A stretch of 64,000 bases of DNA, taken from positions 1-64,000 of the forward strand of contig JAQMWT010000673.1 of NCBI GenBank assembly GCA_029834535.1, read 5' to 3'. Shown piece by piece: positions 27,895 through 37,471 of this stretch; position 1 is the stretch's first letter, and every line of letters begins with the position of its first letter. The notes beneath the pieces are model-generated. The model did not search any database. It was given only the letters and a program-made list of their open reading frames with translations, and was not told the DNA's origin. This DNA is from Chrysophaeum taylorii. Lineage: Eukaryota; Sar; Pelagophyceae; Pelagomonadales; Pelagomonadaceae. The position numbers were made by a program, and so were the translations under genes.

Positions 27895-29876
27895 ATGATC
27901 TTCGCGTCCTACGTTGCGCTCGCCCTCGCCGGCGCCGAGGCGCTGCTGGCGCCGATTCGGGTAGACGTGTCCCGGCCGCATTTGACGGTCGTAGCGGCGA
28001 GGTCGCGACGAAGACAAGACGCGAAGACGACAGAGGGATCGCGGCGACGACAAGAAGAGGAGGCGACGCCGGCCGTGCCGAAAGCGTCCTCGTCCAACAA
28101 GGCGCGCGCCGCGGCGCGCGCGGCGGCCGAGGTGTTTGGAAGCACGGAGGAGGAGCGGCGGCCGAGCGAGAGGCGCGCGCGCGAGCGGGTCGCTGCCCGG
28201 CAATCTTCGTCGTCGTTGTCGTCGTCGGAAGCTAAAAAAGCCGCCCGGAGCGAGGAGTCGGCGAGACGCGAGGCTGAGGAGATGGGGCTCGAGGGGCGGC
28301 TACGGCTGCGCGGGGTCGCGGCGGCCGAGTCGGCGTACGCTGCCGCCGAGCTCGCGGCCGCGGCGGCGGCGATGGAGGACGAATTTTTAGTCTCTTCGCC
28401 GTTCGCTCACCTCGACGCGTCCGAGGCCAAGGCCGCCGCGCTGGCTTTGAATACGAGCGCGTGGCCCTCGGCGTACTTGGTCGGCATCGACGTGACGAGC
28501 CGGCGCGGCGCCGCAAAGCTCGCCGAGCAGCGGCGGCGCGGTTTCTCGTCGGTGCTCGAGGCGGCGTCGAGCGCCGCCGATTGGGCCGTCGGCGACTCTC
28601 TCGAGGAGCTCGAGCGCCTCTGCGAGACCGCGCGGCTCCGCGTCGCGGGGTCGACCTTCCAGCGCCTCGAGCGCGCGAACGGCGCGACGATGGTCGGCAA
28701 GGGCAAGCTCGCCGAGGTCGCCGAGCTCGTCGCGGCGACGGGCGCCGACGCGGTCGTCTTCGACGACGAGCTCACGCTCGCGCAGCAGCGCAACGTCATG
28801 GCCGAGCTCGCCGAGAAGGGGTGCCCCGCATCTCTTCAGGTCCTCGACCGCACCCAGCTCGTTCTCCAGATATTCTCCGAGCGCGCGCGCACTCGCGAGG
28901 CCAAGACGCAGGTCGCGCTCGCTCGCGCCGAGTACATGCTTCCGCGCCTCGCGACCTTCATGACGACCGGCGCCGGCATGGAGCTCCGCGGGGGCTCGGG
29001 TGGTGGTGGCGGCGGCGGCGGCGCTTATCTCCGCGGTGCCGGCGAGACGCAGCTCGAGATGGACCGCCGCCTCTACGGCAAGCGCATCCAGCGCCTCAAG
29101 AAATCCCTGGACGACGTCGCGGCCAAGCGACGCGCGATTCGCGACCGCAAGCTCGCCCGGGCAGACGAACTCCCGCTCGTCGCGCTCGTCGGCTACACGA
29201 ATGCCGGCAAGACGAGCCTCCTCAACGCGTTGAGCGACGCCGCCGAACCCCTCTACGCCGACGACAAGCTCTTCGCGACCCTCGATCCGACGACGCGCCG
29301 CGTCGCGCTCCCCGCGGGCCGCGCCTGCAAGCTCGCGGACACCGTCGGCTTCCTCCAGAAGCTTCCCACCCGCCTCATCGCCTCCTTTCGCGCGACCCTC
29401 GAGGAAATTTCGGACGCGACCCTCATCATCCACGTCGTCGACGCCTCCTCGACCCTGGCGAAGAATCACGTCGATTCCGTAAACGCGATACTGGACGAGC
29501 TCGCCCCCCCCGACGCCCCTCGAATCCCGCAGATCCGCGTCCTCAACAAACTCGATCGCCTCGTTTCCGACGACGACGACGACGAGGACCTCGCGACCGC
29601 CGCCCTCGAAATCGGCGCCAGAGTCGTCGCCAGGACTTCCGCCACCCGCGGCGACGGCATCGACGAGCTCCTCCGCCAAATCGACAACGAACTCTCCGCG
29701 ATGAACGCCCCCGTCCACTGCCTCGTTCCCTTCACCCAAGGCCACCTCCTCTCCGAGATATATCAAACCGGCACCGTCGTCGACCTCGAACACCTCGACA
29801 CCGGCACGCGCATCAAAGCCCGAGTACCCCAGGCGCTCTGCTCCAAGCTCGCCAAATTTGCCCTCGAGAAACATTC

Positions 29877-29911
<35 letters not shown>

Positions 29912-30021
29912 CCCCCCTTCTTGCCACGCGCCAACAAGACCAGCTATTGCGATCCGGCCAAAATGAAGAAGAAGAAGAAGAAGAAGCCGACGAGGTCGCC
30001 ACTCCCCAGTCCACCTTCTAG
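27895..30021 (+). CDS. hflX: HflX-family GTPase (probably organellar)
   Basis: A 708-residue protein. After a hydrophobic N-terminus (MIFASYVALALAGAEALLAP, a likely organelle targeting signal) and a basic/acidic spacer, the HflX N-terminal domain runs from about residue 200. It includes VVFDDELTLAQQRN and the glycine-rich loop ending AGETQLEMDRR. The GTPase domain starts near residue 430: G1 GYTNAGKTSLLNAL, G3 LADTVGFLQKLP, G4 LNKLD. HflX binds the 50S ribosomal subunit and splits or rescues ribosomes under stress; here probably plastid ribosomes. An Asp run near the C-terminus is encoded by a (GAT)n tract at about 29876-29911 and an acidic tail follows. It is longer than bacterial HflX (~430). 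Confidence 0.83.
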
Positions 30022-31093
30022 TGGGTTTTATTACCAAACGGCGCTTGTTGAGTTTGTTTTTATGGATGAGATCGATCTTCCGCCTCTCCAAGCGCTCTGA
30101 CGAATTATAAATAATTCACCGCGGTACGGTATTGACATAATTTGTCTTGTCGAGTAAAACGGCCTTTGGCGTTCTGGAATGAATTAAAGAGCTCTCTAGT
30201 AAGTGCGGCGTGGAGATGGACATCGAACACGAGCCTCTTGCCGCCCCGTTGTCTCTCACGGGCGGCGCGCGAACGTTCGACAAAGCCAGCTATTAACTTT
30301 CAAAGAAATGCGTAATATCGCAGTGATCACGGCGTCGCAAATCGCCGAAGCAAGGCCCACAATATAATATGTTGCTGCTGTCGGCATCGCTCAGCTCGAT
30401 GATGATACCAAAGTACTTTTGCGCTTCTGCAGCCCGAGCCTGGCGACAACACATCATCCATTTATATCCGTAGTATTAAAACTGCATCGCGAGACGTCAG
30501 CCACACCACTTTGCTTCGAGGTCGATGCTATAGAGAAGTGGCTCCGCGAGTCCGTCCCTTTGGACATTATGGAAGCGCACGCCGGAGGGCGTCTCGAGGC
30601 ATCGCGTCGAACGTTCGGTGATGCGCTTCCCTGGCACTTCACATTGCGCAGCAAAGTACCACGGGTTGAGTTCATTGAGACCACCGCGGTCCATCCTTTC
30701 GACGCGGCACCCGGCGAAGCTCAGAAGCCAACTCAAACAAATTCACTTCGCCCCGTCGCAGCCCCAGTCTCGAGTTGCTGATGAAACGATATAGGTGGCA
30801 ACGTGACATCTGACGCTGCGACCACCGCGGTGATCATGTCATGATCACAGAGATGAATGAATGAATGAATGATCCTTCTTTGGTAAACGCGCGAGAAACG
30901 ATAAACACTACAAGTCGTAATAAGTCTTTGACCTAGTACAAGTTGGTGGTCCCCCTTGTTGGGGCCCACCAACCTGAGTGTCCCACGGTGCGGCCCTCTC
31001 GTCGTCTCGCATCTGGTGCGGACCTCTCTCACAGGAAGGAGTGCATTTGCCCACTCGGCCGGCGCGACCTATTAATTAATTTTCGGCACGCAA
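30022..31093. other. Intergenic, no gene recognised
   Basis: A lower-GC stretch between HflX and the flavoprotein gene, whose 3' ends converge here. It holds a perfect 19-bp palindrome at 30830-30848 followed by a short (ATGA)n tract. A 120-codon open frame near 30.42-30.78 kb lacks an ATG at its start and resembles nothing known. Confidence 0.55.
30830..30848. repeat. Perfect 19-bp palindrome with central T
   Basis: GTGATCATG-T-CATGATCAC, followed after 2 bp by about five ATGA units (30850-30872). Confidence 0.85.
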
Positions 31094-32962
31094 TCAAGCG
31101 ATCGTCTGCGAGGTAGAGGTTTCACCGAGTTGGTCGGTACGGTGTCGAGGTAAGGTGACGGAGGCAACGCCGCGCGCGACACGGATGCCATCGACCGCGG
31201 CAGAGACGATTCCGCCGGCGTAGCCGGCACCCTCGCCGCAGGGGAAGAGACGGGCGAGGGTAACGGACTCGCGGGTGTCGTCTGTGCGCGCGACGCGGAC
31301 GGGGGCCGAGGTGCGCGTCTCGACAGCGTGGAGGATGGCGTCATCGCAGATGAAGCCGGGCATGCGCTTGTCGAAGTCGTCGAGCGCGGCGGTAGCGAGG
31401 GCGTCGACGATGGGCGGCGGATAGAGGTCGCGACAATCGGCAGAGACGACGCCGAGGCGATAGCTCGAGGGAATGTCGGTTTTGCCGAGGTCGCGGGGCT
31501 TCCGGCCCGCGACAAAATCGGTGAGGCGGACGACGGGACAGACGAAGGCGCCGCCGCCGAGGTGCGCGGCCTTGCGCTCGGCGTCCCTCTGGAAGGCGAG
31601 CGCGCGTAGGGGTCCCGCGTCGGCGAGGAGAGGGTCGTCGGCGGCCACGGTGACGACCAGGGCCGCGTTGGCGAAGAGCGAGTCGCGGCGCGAGAAGGAC
31701 ATGCCGTTGACAACCTGGAGGTCGGGCGACGTCGAGGCCGGCACGATCTGGCCGCCGGGACACATGCAGAAACTGTAGACGGACCGGTCGCCGGCGTTTG
31801 CCGCGAGGCGGTACGAGGCGACGGGCAGCCCGGCGCCGCCCACCCCCCCGCAATATGCGAGGTTGGCGGCGTCGGTCCGGCGCTTCCCGGTGTGGACGAG
31901 GCGCGCGCGGCGGCCGTACGTGATCTTGTTGACGAGCGCTTGCGGGTGCTCGACCCGGAAACCGACGGCGAGCGCCTTCGCCTCGAGGGTCGCGCCCGCC
32001 TCGCGCAGCGCGGCGTAGGTATCTTCGGCGGAATGGCCGGTCGCGACCACGACAGCGTCGGCGCGCAGCCGCGTGCCGTCGGCCAGGACCACGCCCTCGC
32101 ACGCGCCGTCGCGCACCTCGAAAGACGCGACGCGCGACCCGAAGCGCACGTCGACGCCGAGTGACTCGAGGCGCGCGCGCATGCTGCGCAAAATTTTGAC
32201 GAGAGTATCGGTGCCGAGGTGCGGGGCTCCCGCCGTCAGGATCGCCTCGGGCGCGCCGTGCGCCACGAGCGTCGAGAGCACGCGCCGGACGTCGTCCGCG
32301 TTCCGGCCAACTCGCGTCGTCAGCTTGCCGTCCGACCAAGTGCCGGCCCCGCCCTCGCCGAACGCAAAATTCGAATCCAAAGCCAGCTCCCGTCGGTGCA
32401 CGAGTCGCCCGATGTCGGCCCCGCGTCGCTCGACCGCCTCGCCGCGCTCGAATATCGTAGCGCGAACCCCGAGCTCGGCGAGCTCGAGCGCGCACAGGAT
32501 CCCTGCCGGCCCGCACCCAACGACAATCGCCGTCGCCTTGGGTGGCATCGCTCTTTCCCCGACGGGAGACGGGGCCGCCGCCTCCGCCCTCTCCAGCGCG
32601 CCCGGGATCTCGTCGTACGCGCCCTTGATCTCCGCATCCACGACGTACGTCCAACGAGGGCCCTCGGCGTGGCGCTTCTTCCGCGTGTCGAGAGACTTGC
32701 GCACCACGCGTACCAAGCGCACCTCCGCCTCTCGCCGCAGCAATCGACGCACGCGCCGACGGCACGCTTTTTCCAGCGCCTCCGACATCACGCTCGGCAA
32801 CGCCGACGCCCCGGGATCAGCCTCCACGCTCACGCCCACGTCGTACACGCGCCAGCACCCTTCTCGCACCACGACATTCCTCCTGCCGCTCCCACCGCTG
32901 CTGACGAATCCATTCGCAACAAACGGGGCCAACAACAGCAACAACACGACCCCCCCGAACAT
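31094..32962 (-). CDS. FAD-dependent dehydrogenase of the COG2509 type, plastid-targeted
   Basis: A 622-residue protein. Start MFGGVVLLLLLAPFVANGF is a signal peptide with an N-G-F plastid motif. Residues ~20-135 are an N-terminal domain seen in this family (VRRLLRREAEVRLVRVVRKSLD). The FAD-binding Rossmann motif is IVVGCGPAGILCALELAE (G149, G151, G154), then FERGEAVERRG, SNFAFGEGGAGTWSDGKLTT and VVATGHSAEDTY. Near the C-terminus GEGAGYAGGIVSAAVDG closes the FAD site. The family is widespread in bacteria and plastids but its reaction is not established. A further ~70 codons are open upstream but lack the targeting signal, so 32962 was chosen. Confidence 0.78.
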   Translation of the reverse strand: MFGGVVLLLLLAPFVANGFVSSGGSGRRNVVVREGCWRVYDVGVSVEADPGASALPSVMSEALEKACRRRVRRLLRREAEVRLVRVVRKSLDTRKKRHAEGPRWTYVVDAEIKGAYDEIPGALERAEAAAPSPVGERAMPPKATAIVVGCGPAGILCALELAELGVRATIFERGEAVERRGADIGRLVHRRELALDSNFAFGEGGAGTWSDGKLTTRVGRNADDVRRVLSTLVAHGAPEAILTAGAPHLGTDTLVKILRSMRARLESLGVDVRFGSRVASFEVRDGACEGVVLADGTRLRADAVVVATGHSAEDTYAALREAGATLEAKALAVGFRVEHPQALVNKITYGRRARLVHTGKRRTDAANLAYCGGVGGAGLPVASYRLAANAGDRSVYSFCMCPGGQIVPASTSPDLQVVNGMSFSRRDSLFANAALVVTVAADDPLLADAGPLRALAFQRDAERKAAHLGGGAFVCPVVRLTDFVAGRKPRDLGKTDIPSSYRLGVVSADCRDLYPPPIVDALATAALDDFDKRMPGFICDDAILHAVETRTSAPVRVARTDDTRESVTLARLFPCGEGAGYAGGIVSAAVDGIRVARGVASVTLPRHRTDQLGETSTSQTIA

Positions 32963-33218
32963 GTTCGTCGAAACAAAGACGCTAGGTCTAACTAAACCCT
33001 CCTTCCTACCTTCAAGCGTTTCTTTTAACAAGGGGAAGGACCGGGCGAAGAGTCGCGAAGCCCAACGTTCGCGGATTTTCAAACCAAAGTAAGGTGGGCA
33101 TACATGCATGCGACAAAAGCCAAAGCCGAGCCAAACGTCCGACGACCCAAAGTCGTAGGACACGACCAAGTCGAGGAGGTCGCCAAGTCGAACGCGGGGT
33201 GAGTCGACGGACGTAGTC

Positions 33219-33228
33219 TATATATATA
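33219..33228 (+). promoter_or_regulatory. TATATATATA box upstream of the Crypton-like gene
   Basis: A pure TATATATATA run ends 16 bp before the ATG at 33245, implying a very short leader if used as a TATA box. Confidence 0.4.
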
Positions 33229-33244
33229 CGCGGATCGACAAAAC

Positions 33245-35767
33245 ATGAGCGGCGCCGCGGTTCCCAGCGGAACCATTGGGAGCGCAGGAATGTCTGGAGA
33301 CCGCGACCGAGCTCGAACGAACGCGATTCGGCACTTCAATGCTTTCGCCAACGGCAAAGGCGACCGGCCCCGGGGCCCCTTCAGCGATGTGGACGTTGCG
33401 GTCTTGGCGGCGCCCAGGGTTTGGGAACGCTTCGCCTTCTATCTCGTCGAGGAAACGAGACTCGGAACGACGAGCGTCCTCGACATTTTGGGCGTCGTCC
33501 TCCGGGCCGCCAAGACCAGGTTCGACGTTCAGGGAGCGGCGGCGGACGTCAAAGACTTCTTCGTGTGTCTCAACTCGGATTCGCGCTCGGAATGGGCCGT
33601 CTGGTATCGTGGTATACGCCACAACATCCAGCGCATCAGGTCTCAACGCTCGATGGCGGCGGGCGAAGATGAGGACCACACGGCTCCAGCTATCTACCCT
33701 TGCCAAATTGACCGCATTATCCGGGCCTACGCTCGGAAGGGCAGCCAGGAATCCGCCAAGCGCATCCACACGATCCACGGCCTCTGGATGGCAGGGGCTC
33801 GATCGAGCGAGCCCAGGTGGATGGCGCTAGGAAACGTGGGACCCTTCGACGTCCAGTTCAACGCGTGGTTCGTCACGGTGCCGCAGTCCAAGGTCTCGAA
33901 GACCAATCTCACTGCCTGGATTGCGGGGAACGGGTGGGAACGCTGCATTCTTACGTCCTTTGCCGACAACATGGTCCTCAATCGCCTCGAAGTCCAGGAG
34001 GACGACGGCACTCGTTGGCTCTTCCCCGACCTCGTCAACACCGACAGCTCCGCGAAGAGGATCGGGCGATACGTCAAGGACCTGTTGCCGCGTTCCTCAA
34101 CGGCGGCCCGAGGCTCGCGTGCTCGCAGCTTCGAAGCCTTCGCAATTGTTGGCGGCGACGACAAGCTTACCGACAACGTCTCCGCGGCTAGCTTCCGCGA
34201 CGGTGTCTGCGAGTATCTTGCCGGCTCGTTGGCCCTCGAGCACTGCGTAATGGTGACGGGACATGAGCTTGGCTCTGTCTCAGAATTCTTCGAATACTTC
34301 CGGAAGTTGAACTGCCAAGTCATGCCGGGCGCAATCATCCTCGCAGGCTGGCGCAAGCCGGCCTGGGGCCAAATACCCCGCGGTCCCGTGCCGGCGTCCA
34401 TCGACGTCATCCTCGCCCTCGGCGTTCACCCCGACAAGCTCGTCAATGTCATAAAAATCGTGCTTCAGATCGACACCCAGTACCCCGAAGAATATCAACG
34501 CGACGGGAAACTGTGGAGCCTCATCACGGCCGCCTTCGCCAGCATCGTCATGTACTACCCCGAGCGGCAGGACGGCAATTATTTCCCGTTCGTTAACCAT
34601 AAGCTTCGAGACGCCGTCAAGTATATCTTTGGTACGCAGTACGGCGCGCCCGACGCCGTCCTTCGCCAATGGAGCCGCGAAATTCGCGCGGCGTTCGACG
34701 AGGCCAACCTTCACCTCACAGGCCGCTGGATCTCAGGCGATGAGGATCGTGAGATGGCTCGCCAGCGCAACGAAAACCGCGAGCTCCACGGAAAGTTCGA
34801 TCAACTCCACGGAAAGTTCGATCAACTCCACGGAAAGTTCGATCAGCTGCAGATGATGGTTGGATGCCTGCTCGATAACTTTGGAGTCGCGCAGCCAGCC
34901 CAACCACCGCAACTGCAGCCAATCGAGCCACCAGAGCAGCCACTCCTGCCGCCTCCACCGGCGCTGCCGCCTCCAGCAGCGCACAACCCCGTCGCTCCGC
35001 TTCCACCACCGCCGCCGCCTCCCGCGATGGCATCGGCGTCGGTCCCGGCCTTGGCCCCGGCCCCTGTCGTGCCTCAGCCTGAGCGGATCGTGAACGCACC
35101 AATCCCCGCACCGGCGCCCACAGCCGTTGTCGTGCCCCCGCCCACGCCGGCGGCAGTCATGCCGCCTTTGGTCATGCAATCTCGAGGTCCTCTCCCACCC
35201 TCCGTCGTCCCGACCTGCACTCACGCGACCGCTCCTCCAACAGTCAACAACATGCTCGTGCGTTCCAGCGCAACACCCTCATTCGACCTCGACAAACTCA
35301 GTGGCGTCGCCGCCGTGGATGTCGTTATCGGGTGGTTAGGACATAAAATGCCTTCCACCATGAAACGCCAGGACAAGACACGCTGCGAGAATTTGCTCAA
35401 GTGTGTCAGGTTTATGGGAACCGACGCCGAAATCAAGGGATTGGCATCGTCGAACATGGAAATTGGCAAAAAGCGCGCCCTTGCCACCAAACTCCTCGGC
35501 TTCGTACGCCGCTACCTTGCTATGTTGTACATGAAGTACAAGAACCCATCGGATCCGATGCCCAAGGCCTTCGAAGCGAAGGGCGGCATGAAGGCCAACT
35601 ACATCGACGACCGAGTCAGTCAGATCTCCAAACTCGCCGGAATCCCCCCTCGGAATTTTCCAATCTCAAGAGCAAACTTCCACAATTTCCGAAAGGAGAT
35701 CGACGACACGTTCGACCCCGATTTTGCCCCCGCTGCCAAACGGCCGCGCATCGCGAGCAGCAACTAA
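33245..35767 (+). CDS. Crypton-like tyrosine recombinase protein (tentative)
   Basis: An 840-residue intronless ORF. A helical N-terminal part is followed by features of a tyrosine recombinase core. These are IHTIHGLWMAGARSSEPRWMAL (like the 'GaR.sE...L' catalytic Arg I block), a Lys in the beta-hairpin VPQSKVSKTN, AASFRDGVCEYLA (position of the second Arg), VTGHELGSVSEF and a candidate Tyr in FFEYFRKLNC. AIILAGWRK then follows. The HxxR His is not evident. Later come three exact HGKFDQL repeats (34788-34850), a Pro-rich linker and a C-terminal domain with many Lys ending in a basic PAAKRPR signal. Cryptons are DNA transposons common in oomycetes and other stramenopiles. No terminal repeats were found. 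A domesticated host gene is the main alternative. The frame is intact. Confidence 0.45.
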   Translation: MSGAAVPSGTIGSAGMSGDRDRARTNAIRHFNAFANGKGDRPRGPFSDVDVAVLAAPRVWERFAFYLVEETRLGTTSVLDILGVVLRAAKTRFDVQGAAADVKDFFVCLNSDSRSEWAVWYRGIRHNIQRIRSQRSMAAGEDEDHTAPAIYPCQIDRIIRAYARKGSQESAKRIHTIHGLWMAGARSSEPRWMALGNVGPFDVQFNAWFVTVPQSKVSKTNLTAWIAGNGWERCILTSFADNMVLNRLEVQEDDGTRWLFPDLVNTDSSAKRIGRYVKDLLPRSSTAARGSRARSFEAFAIVGGDDKLTDNVSAASFRDGVCEYLAGSLALEHCVMVTGHELGSVSEFFEYFRKLNCQVMPGAIILAGWRKPAWGQIPRGPVPASIDVILALGVHPDKLVNVIKIVLQIDTQYPEEYQRDGKLWSLITAAFASIVMYYPERQDGNYFPFVNHKLRDAVKYIFGTQYGAPDAVLRQWSREIRAAFDEANLHLTGRWISGDEDREMARQRNENRELHGKFDQLHGKFDQLHGKFDQLQMMVGCLLDNFGVAQPAQPPQLQPIEPPEQPLLPPPPALPPPAAHNPVAPLPPPPPPPAMASASVPALAPAPVVPQPERIVNAPIPAPAPTAVVVPPPTPAAVMPPLVMQSRGPLPPSVVPTCTHATAPPTVNNMLVRSSATPSFDLDKLSGVAAVDVVIGWLGHKMPSTMKRQDKTRCENLLKCVRFMGTDAEIKGLASSNMEIGKKRALATKLLGFVRRYLAMLYMKYKNPSDPMPKAFEAKGGMKANYIDDRVSQISKLAGIPPRNFPISRANFHNFRKEIDDTFDPDFAPAAKRPRIASSN

Positions 35768-36299
35768 TCCGAATACCGCGAGCACGCCCTGGAACCGCCC
35801 CTAAGCCGCCGGCCGTCCGCGACCGGGGTAACAAGTTGACATTAACAAGTAAGAAAAGCATCACCCATCGGTTTGCAACCTCGGGCCGACCCCGTAGCCT
35901 CGTGCCAGGAGGCCGCGAAAGTTTCCTTCTACGCGGCGCGAGCCGCCGGTGTCGAAGAAGCGGCTTTAGCGGCGCGGAGGTGCCGAGACGCCGGAGGGCT
36001 CCACAAAAGCCGCCGGCGGCGACGGAGGCGCCGCCGCGGCGCTGGAGGGCGCCACTAAAGCCTTCGGCGCCGCCAAAGCCGCCGGGGCCTCCGGGCGGCG
36101 TCACCGGCGCCGCCAAAGCCGCTGGCGCCTCCAGCGCCGGCCCCGAAGGCTTCGGCGCCTTCGGCCTCTTCGGCCTCTTCGGCGGCTTCGGCGGCTTCGG
36201 CGGCTTCGGCGGCGCCTTCGCCTTCGGCACCGCGGAGGCGCTGGAACACTTTTTTTTTCCGGTACGGGTGTCCGGAAATGTCTTTTTTTTTGGTAAAAA
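35768..36299. repeat. GC-rich minisatellite with inverted symmetry
   Basis: From about 35960 the sequence is built from GGCGCCGCCAAAGCCGCC-type units, and after about 36135 from the complementary-looking GGCGGCTTCGGC units. The two halves could therefore fold back on each other. Both strands stay open over much of it (Pro/Lys or Gly/Phe-rich products), but this is low complexity and I do not call a gene. It lies between the Crypton-like gene and Helitron-derived copy A. Confidence 0.65.
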
Positions 36300-37358
36300 C
36301 AAGTGCAGGCCAGTAAGTTCACCTAGTCCCAATCTCTAACCCCAGTAAGTTCACCTGGTCCCAGTAAGTTTCATATAAGTTCACCTGGTCAGTAAGTTCA
36401 CCCAGCTCACACCAACTCCTTTGAGCTCGTCGCTCTCGCCTCCGCCAATCCAAGCTGCTTTGATCCGCACGCGCCGCCAACCTTTGAGTTTACTCTAAAC
36501 ACCCTTTACTCTAAAAGCCCCAGTATGTTCACCTGGTCCCAGTAAGTTCACCTGGTCACTATATTCACCTATCCCAATCTCAAACCCCAGTAAGTTCACC
36601 TGGTCCCAGTATGTTCACCTACAGTGCGCGTGTAGACGCCGGGAGGGGGCTTATCGGTATTGCGGAGCACGTGTGAGGTAGGGTGGAGTCGTCGACTCAG
36701 AAGAGCATATTCTCGGGGTTGCCGATCGACAGAGAGCCACGTAGAGCTGGACGTGACAGAAGACGGGCTTGTGGGCAAGAGGACGCCGACCTCGCGGGGC
36801 GTCTGGCCCTGGCTCTTGGTGATCGTTTGGCGTCGGCGGGCCTTACGGGATACAGGTTGGAGGAGCCTCGGTGACAACGACACGATCGATCATGTATCTG
36901 GTACCGTTGCAGTGGCCGTGCGACGGGTCGAGGTTGCGAAGACTTTAAGCTCGCGCTCAAAGTCAGCATCCCGTTGGTTGTCAGGGAGTTGAAAACTCGA
37001 CTGTAAAGAGCGAGGCGTCGGCTTCCGACCCAACCTAGTCGGCCGAAAAGAACTCCGACGCCTCGTCTTCGGGAAAAAAAGGCCGCGGTCATGCGCGCGT
37101 TGTCAGCATCGACAACATCGTTTCGACGGGGCGTGAGAATGGCGCGCTGAAAGAGCCGCCGCGGGTCGTGGAAATAGTCTGCGAGGTCGCCGTAGACGGC
37201 TTGGAAGATCACTGTCTGGCTCTCGCGCCTACCTGATCCTTACTCTCGCGCCTACCTGATCCTTACCCTAAATCGAGGGACCCCCCCCTCTTAGTAGTCG
37301 ACATTTTAAGACAGACAAACAGACAGACAGACAAACATCTGTCGATTAGTAGTTAGGA
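36300..37358 (-). mobile_element. Helitron-derived repeat, isolated copy A
   Basis: An approximately 1.06-kb unit bounded by CAAGTGCAGGCC and GTAGTTAGGA. Read on the minus strand it carries the last part of a Helitron/PIF1-type helicase. Visible blocks are AVYGDLADYFHDP, RAILTPRRNDVVDADN, FNSLTTNGM, NLDPSRGHCNGTR-type sequence, INKSQGQT-type motif VI and a LYVAL.R-type end, spread over more than one frame. It therefore does not encode a working protein. The helicase part is followed (minus direction) by iterated AGGTGAACTTACTGGG motifs and the 17-bp palindrome. It shares diagnostic variants with array copy E. An extra ~30 bp C-rich insert near 37281-37310 is absent from other copies. Confidence 0.75.
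36448..36464 (+). repeat. Palindromic motif copy (in Helitron copy A)
   Basis: ATCCAAGCTGCTTTGAT preceded by CCGCCA. It differs from the MalY/HflX promoter copy by one base. Confidence 0.8.
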
Positions 37359-37471
37359 AGAACAAACAAAATTTGGGGGGTTAGGTTTCGTACCGCCACG
37401 TCAGCTCACCATGTACACTCTTCGTGCTAACCCCGCCAATCTAAGCTGCCCGCACCCTCTTAGTAGTCGAC
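37286..37471. repeat. Direct pair of CCCTCTTAGTAGTCGAC
   Basis: The 17-mer occurs at 37286-37302, inside Helitron copy A where other copies lack it, and again at 37455-37471 just outside. The second copy follows a truncated palindromic motif (ATCTAAGCTGC at 37439-37449). Confidence 0.7.

Noticed and set aside
30419-30781. 120-codon plus-strand ORF
   Set aside because: No ATG at its start, no family similarity, and it lies in an AT-richer gene-poor stretch.
35616-36332. Minus-strand Pro/Lys-rich ORF across the GC-rich minisatellite
   Set aside because: Low-complexity translation of the repeat, overlapping the 3' end of the Crypton-like gene.
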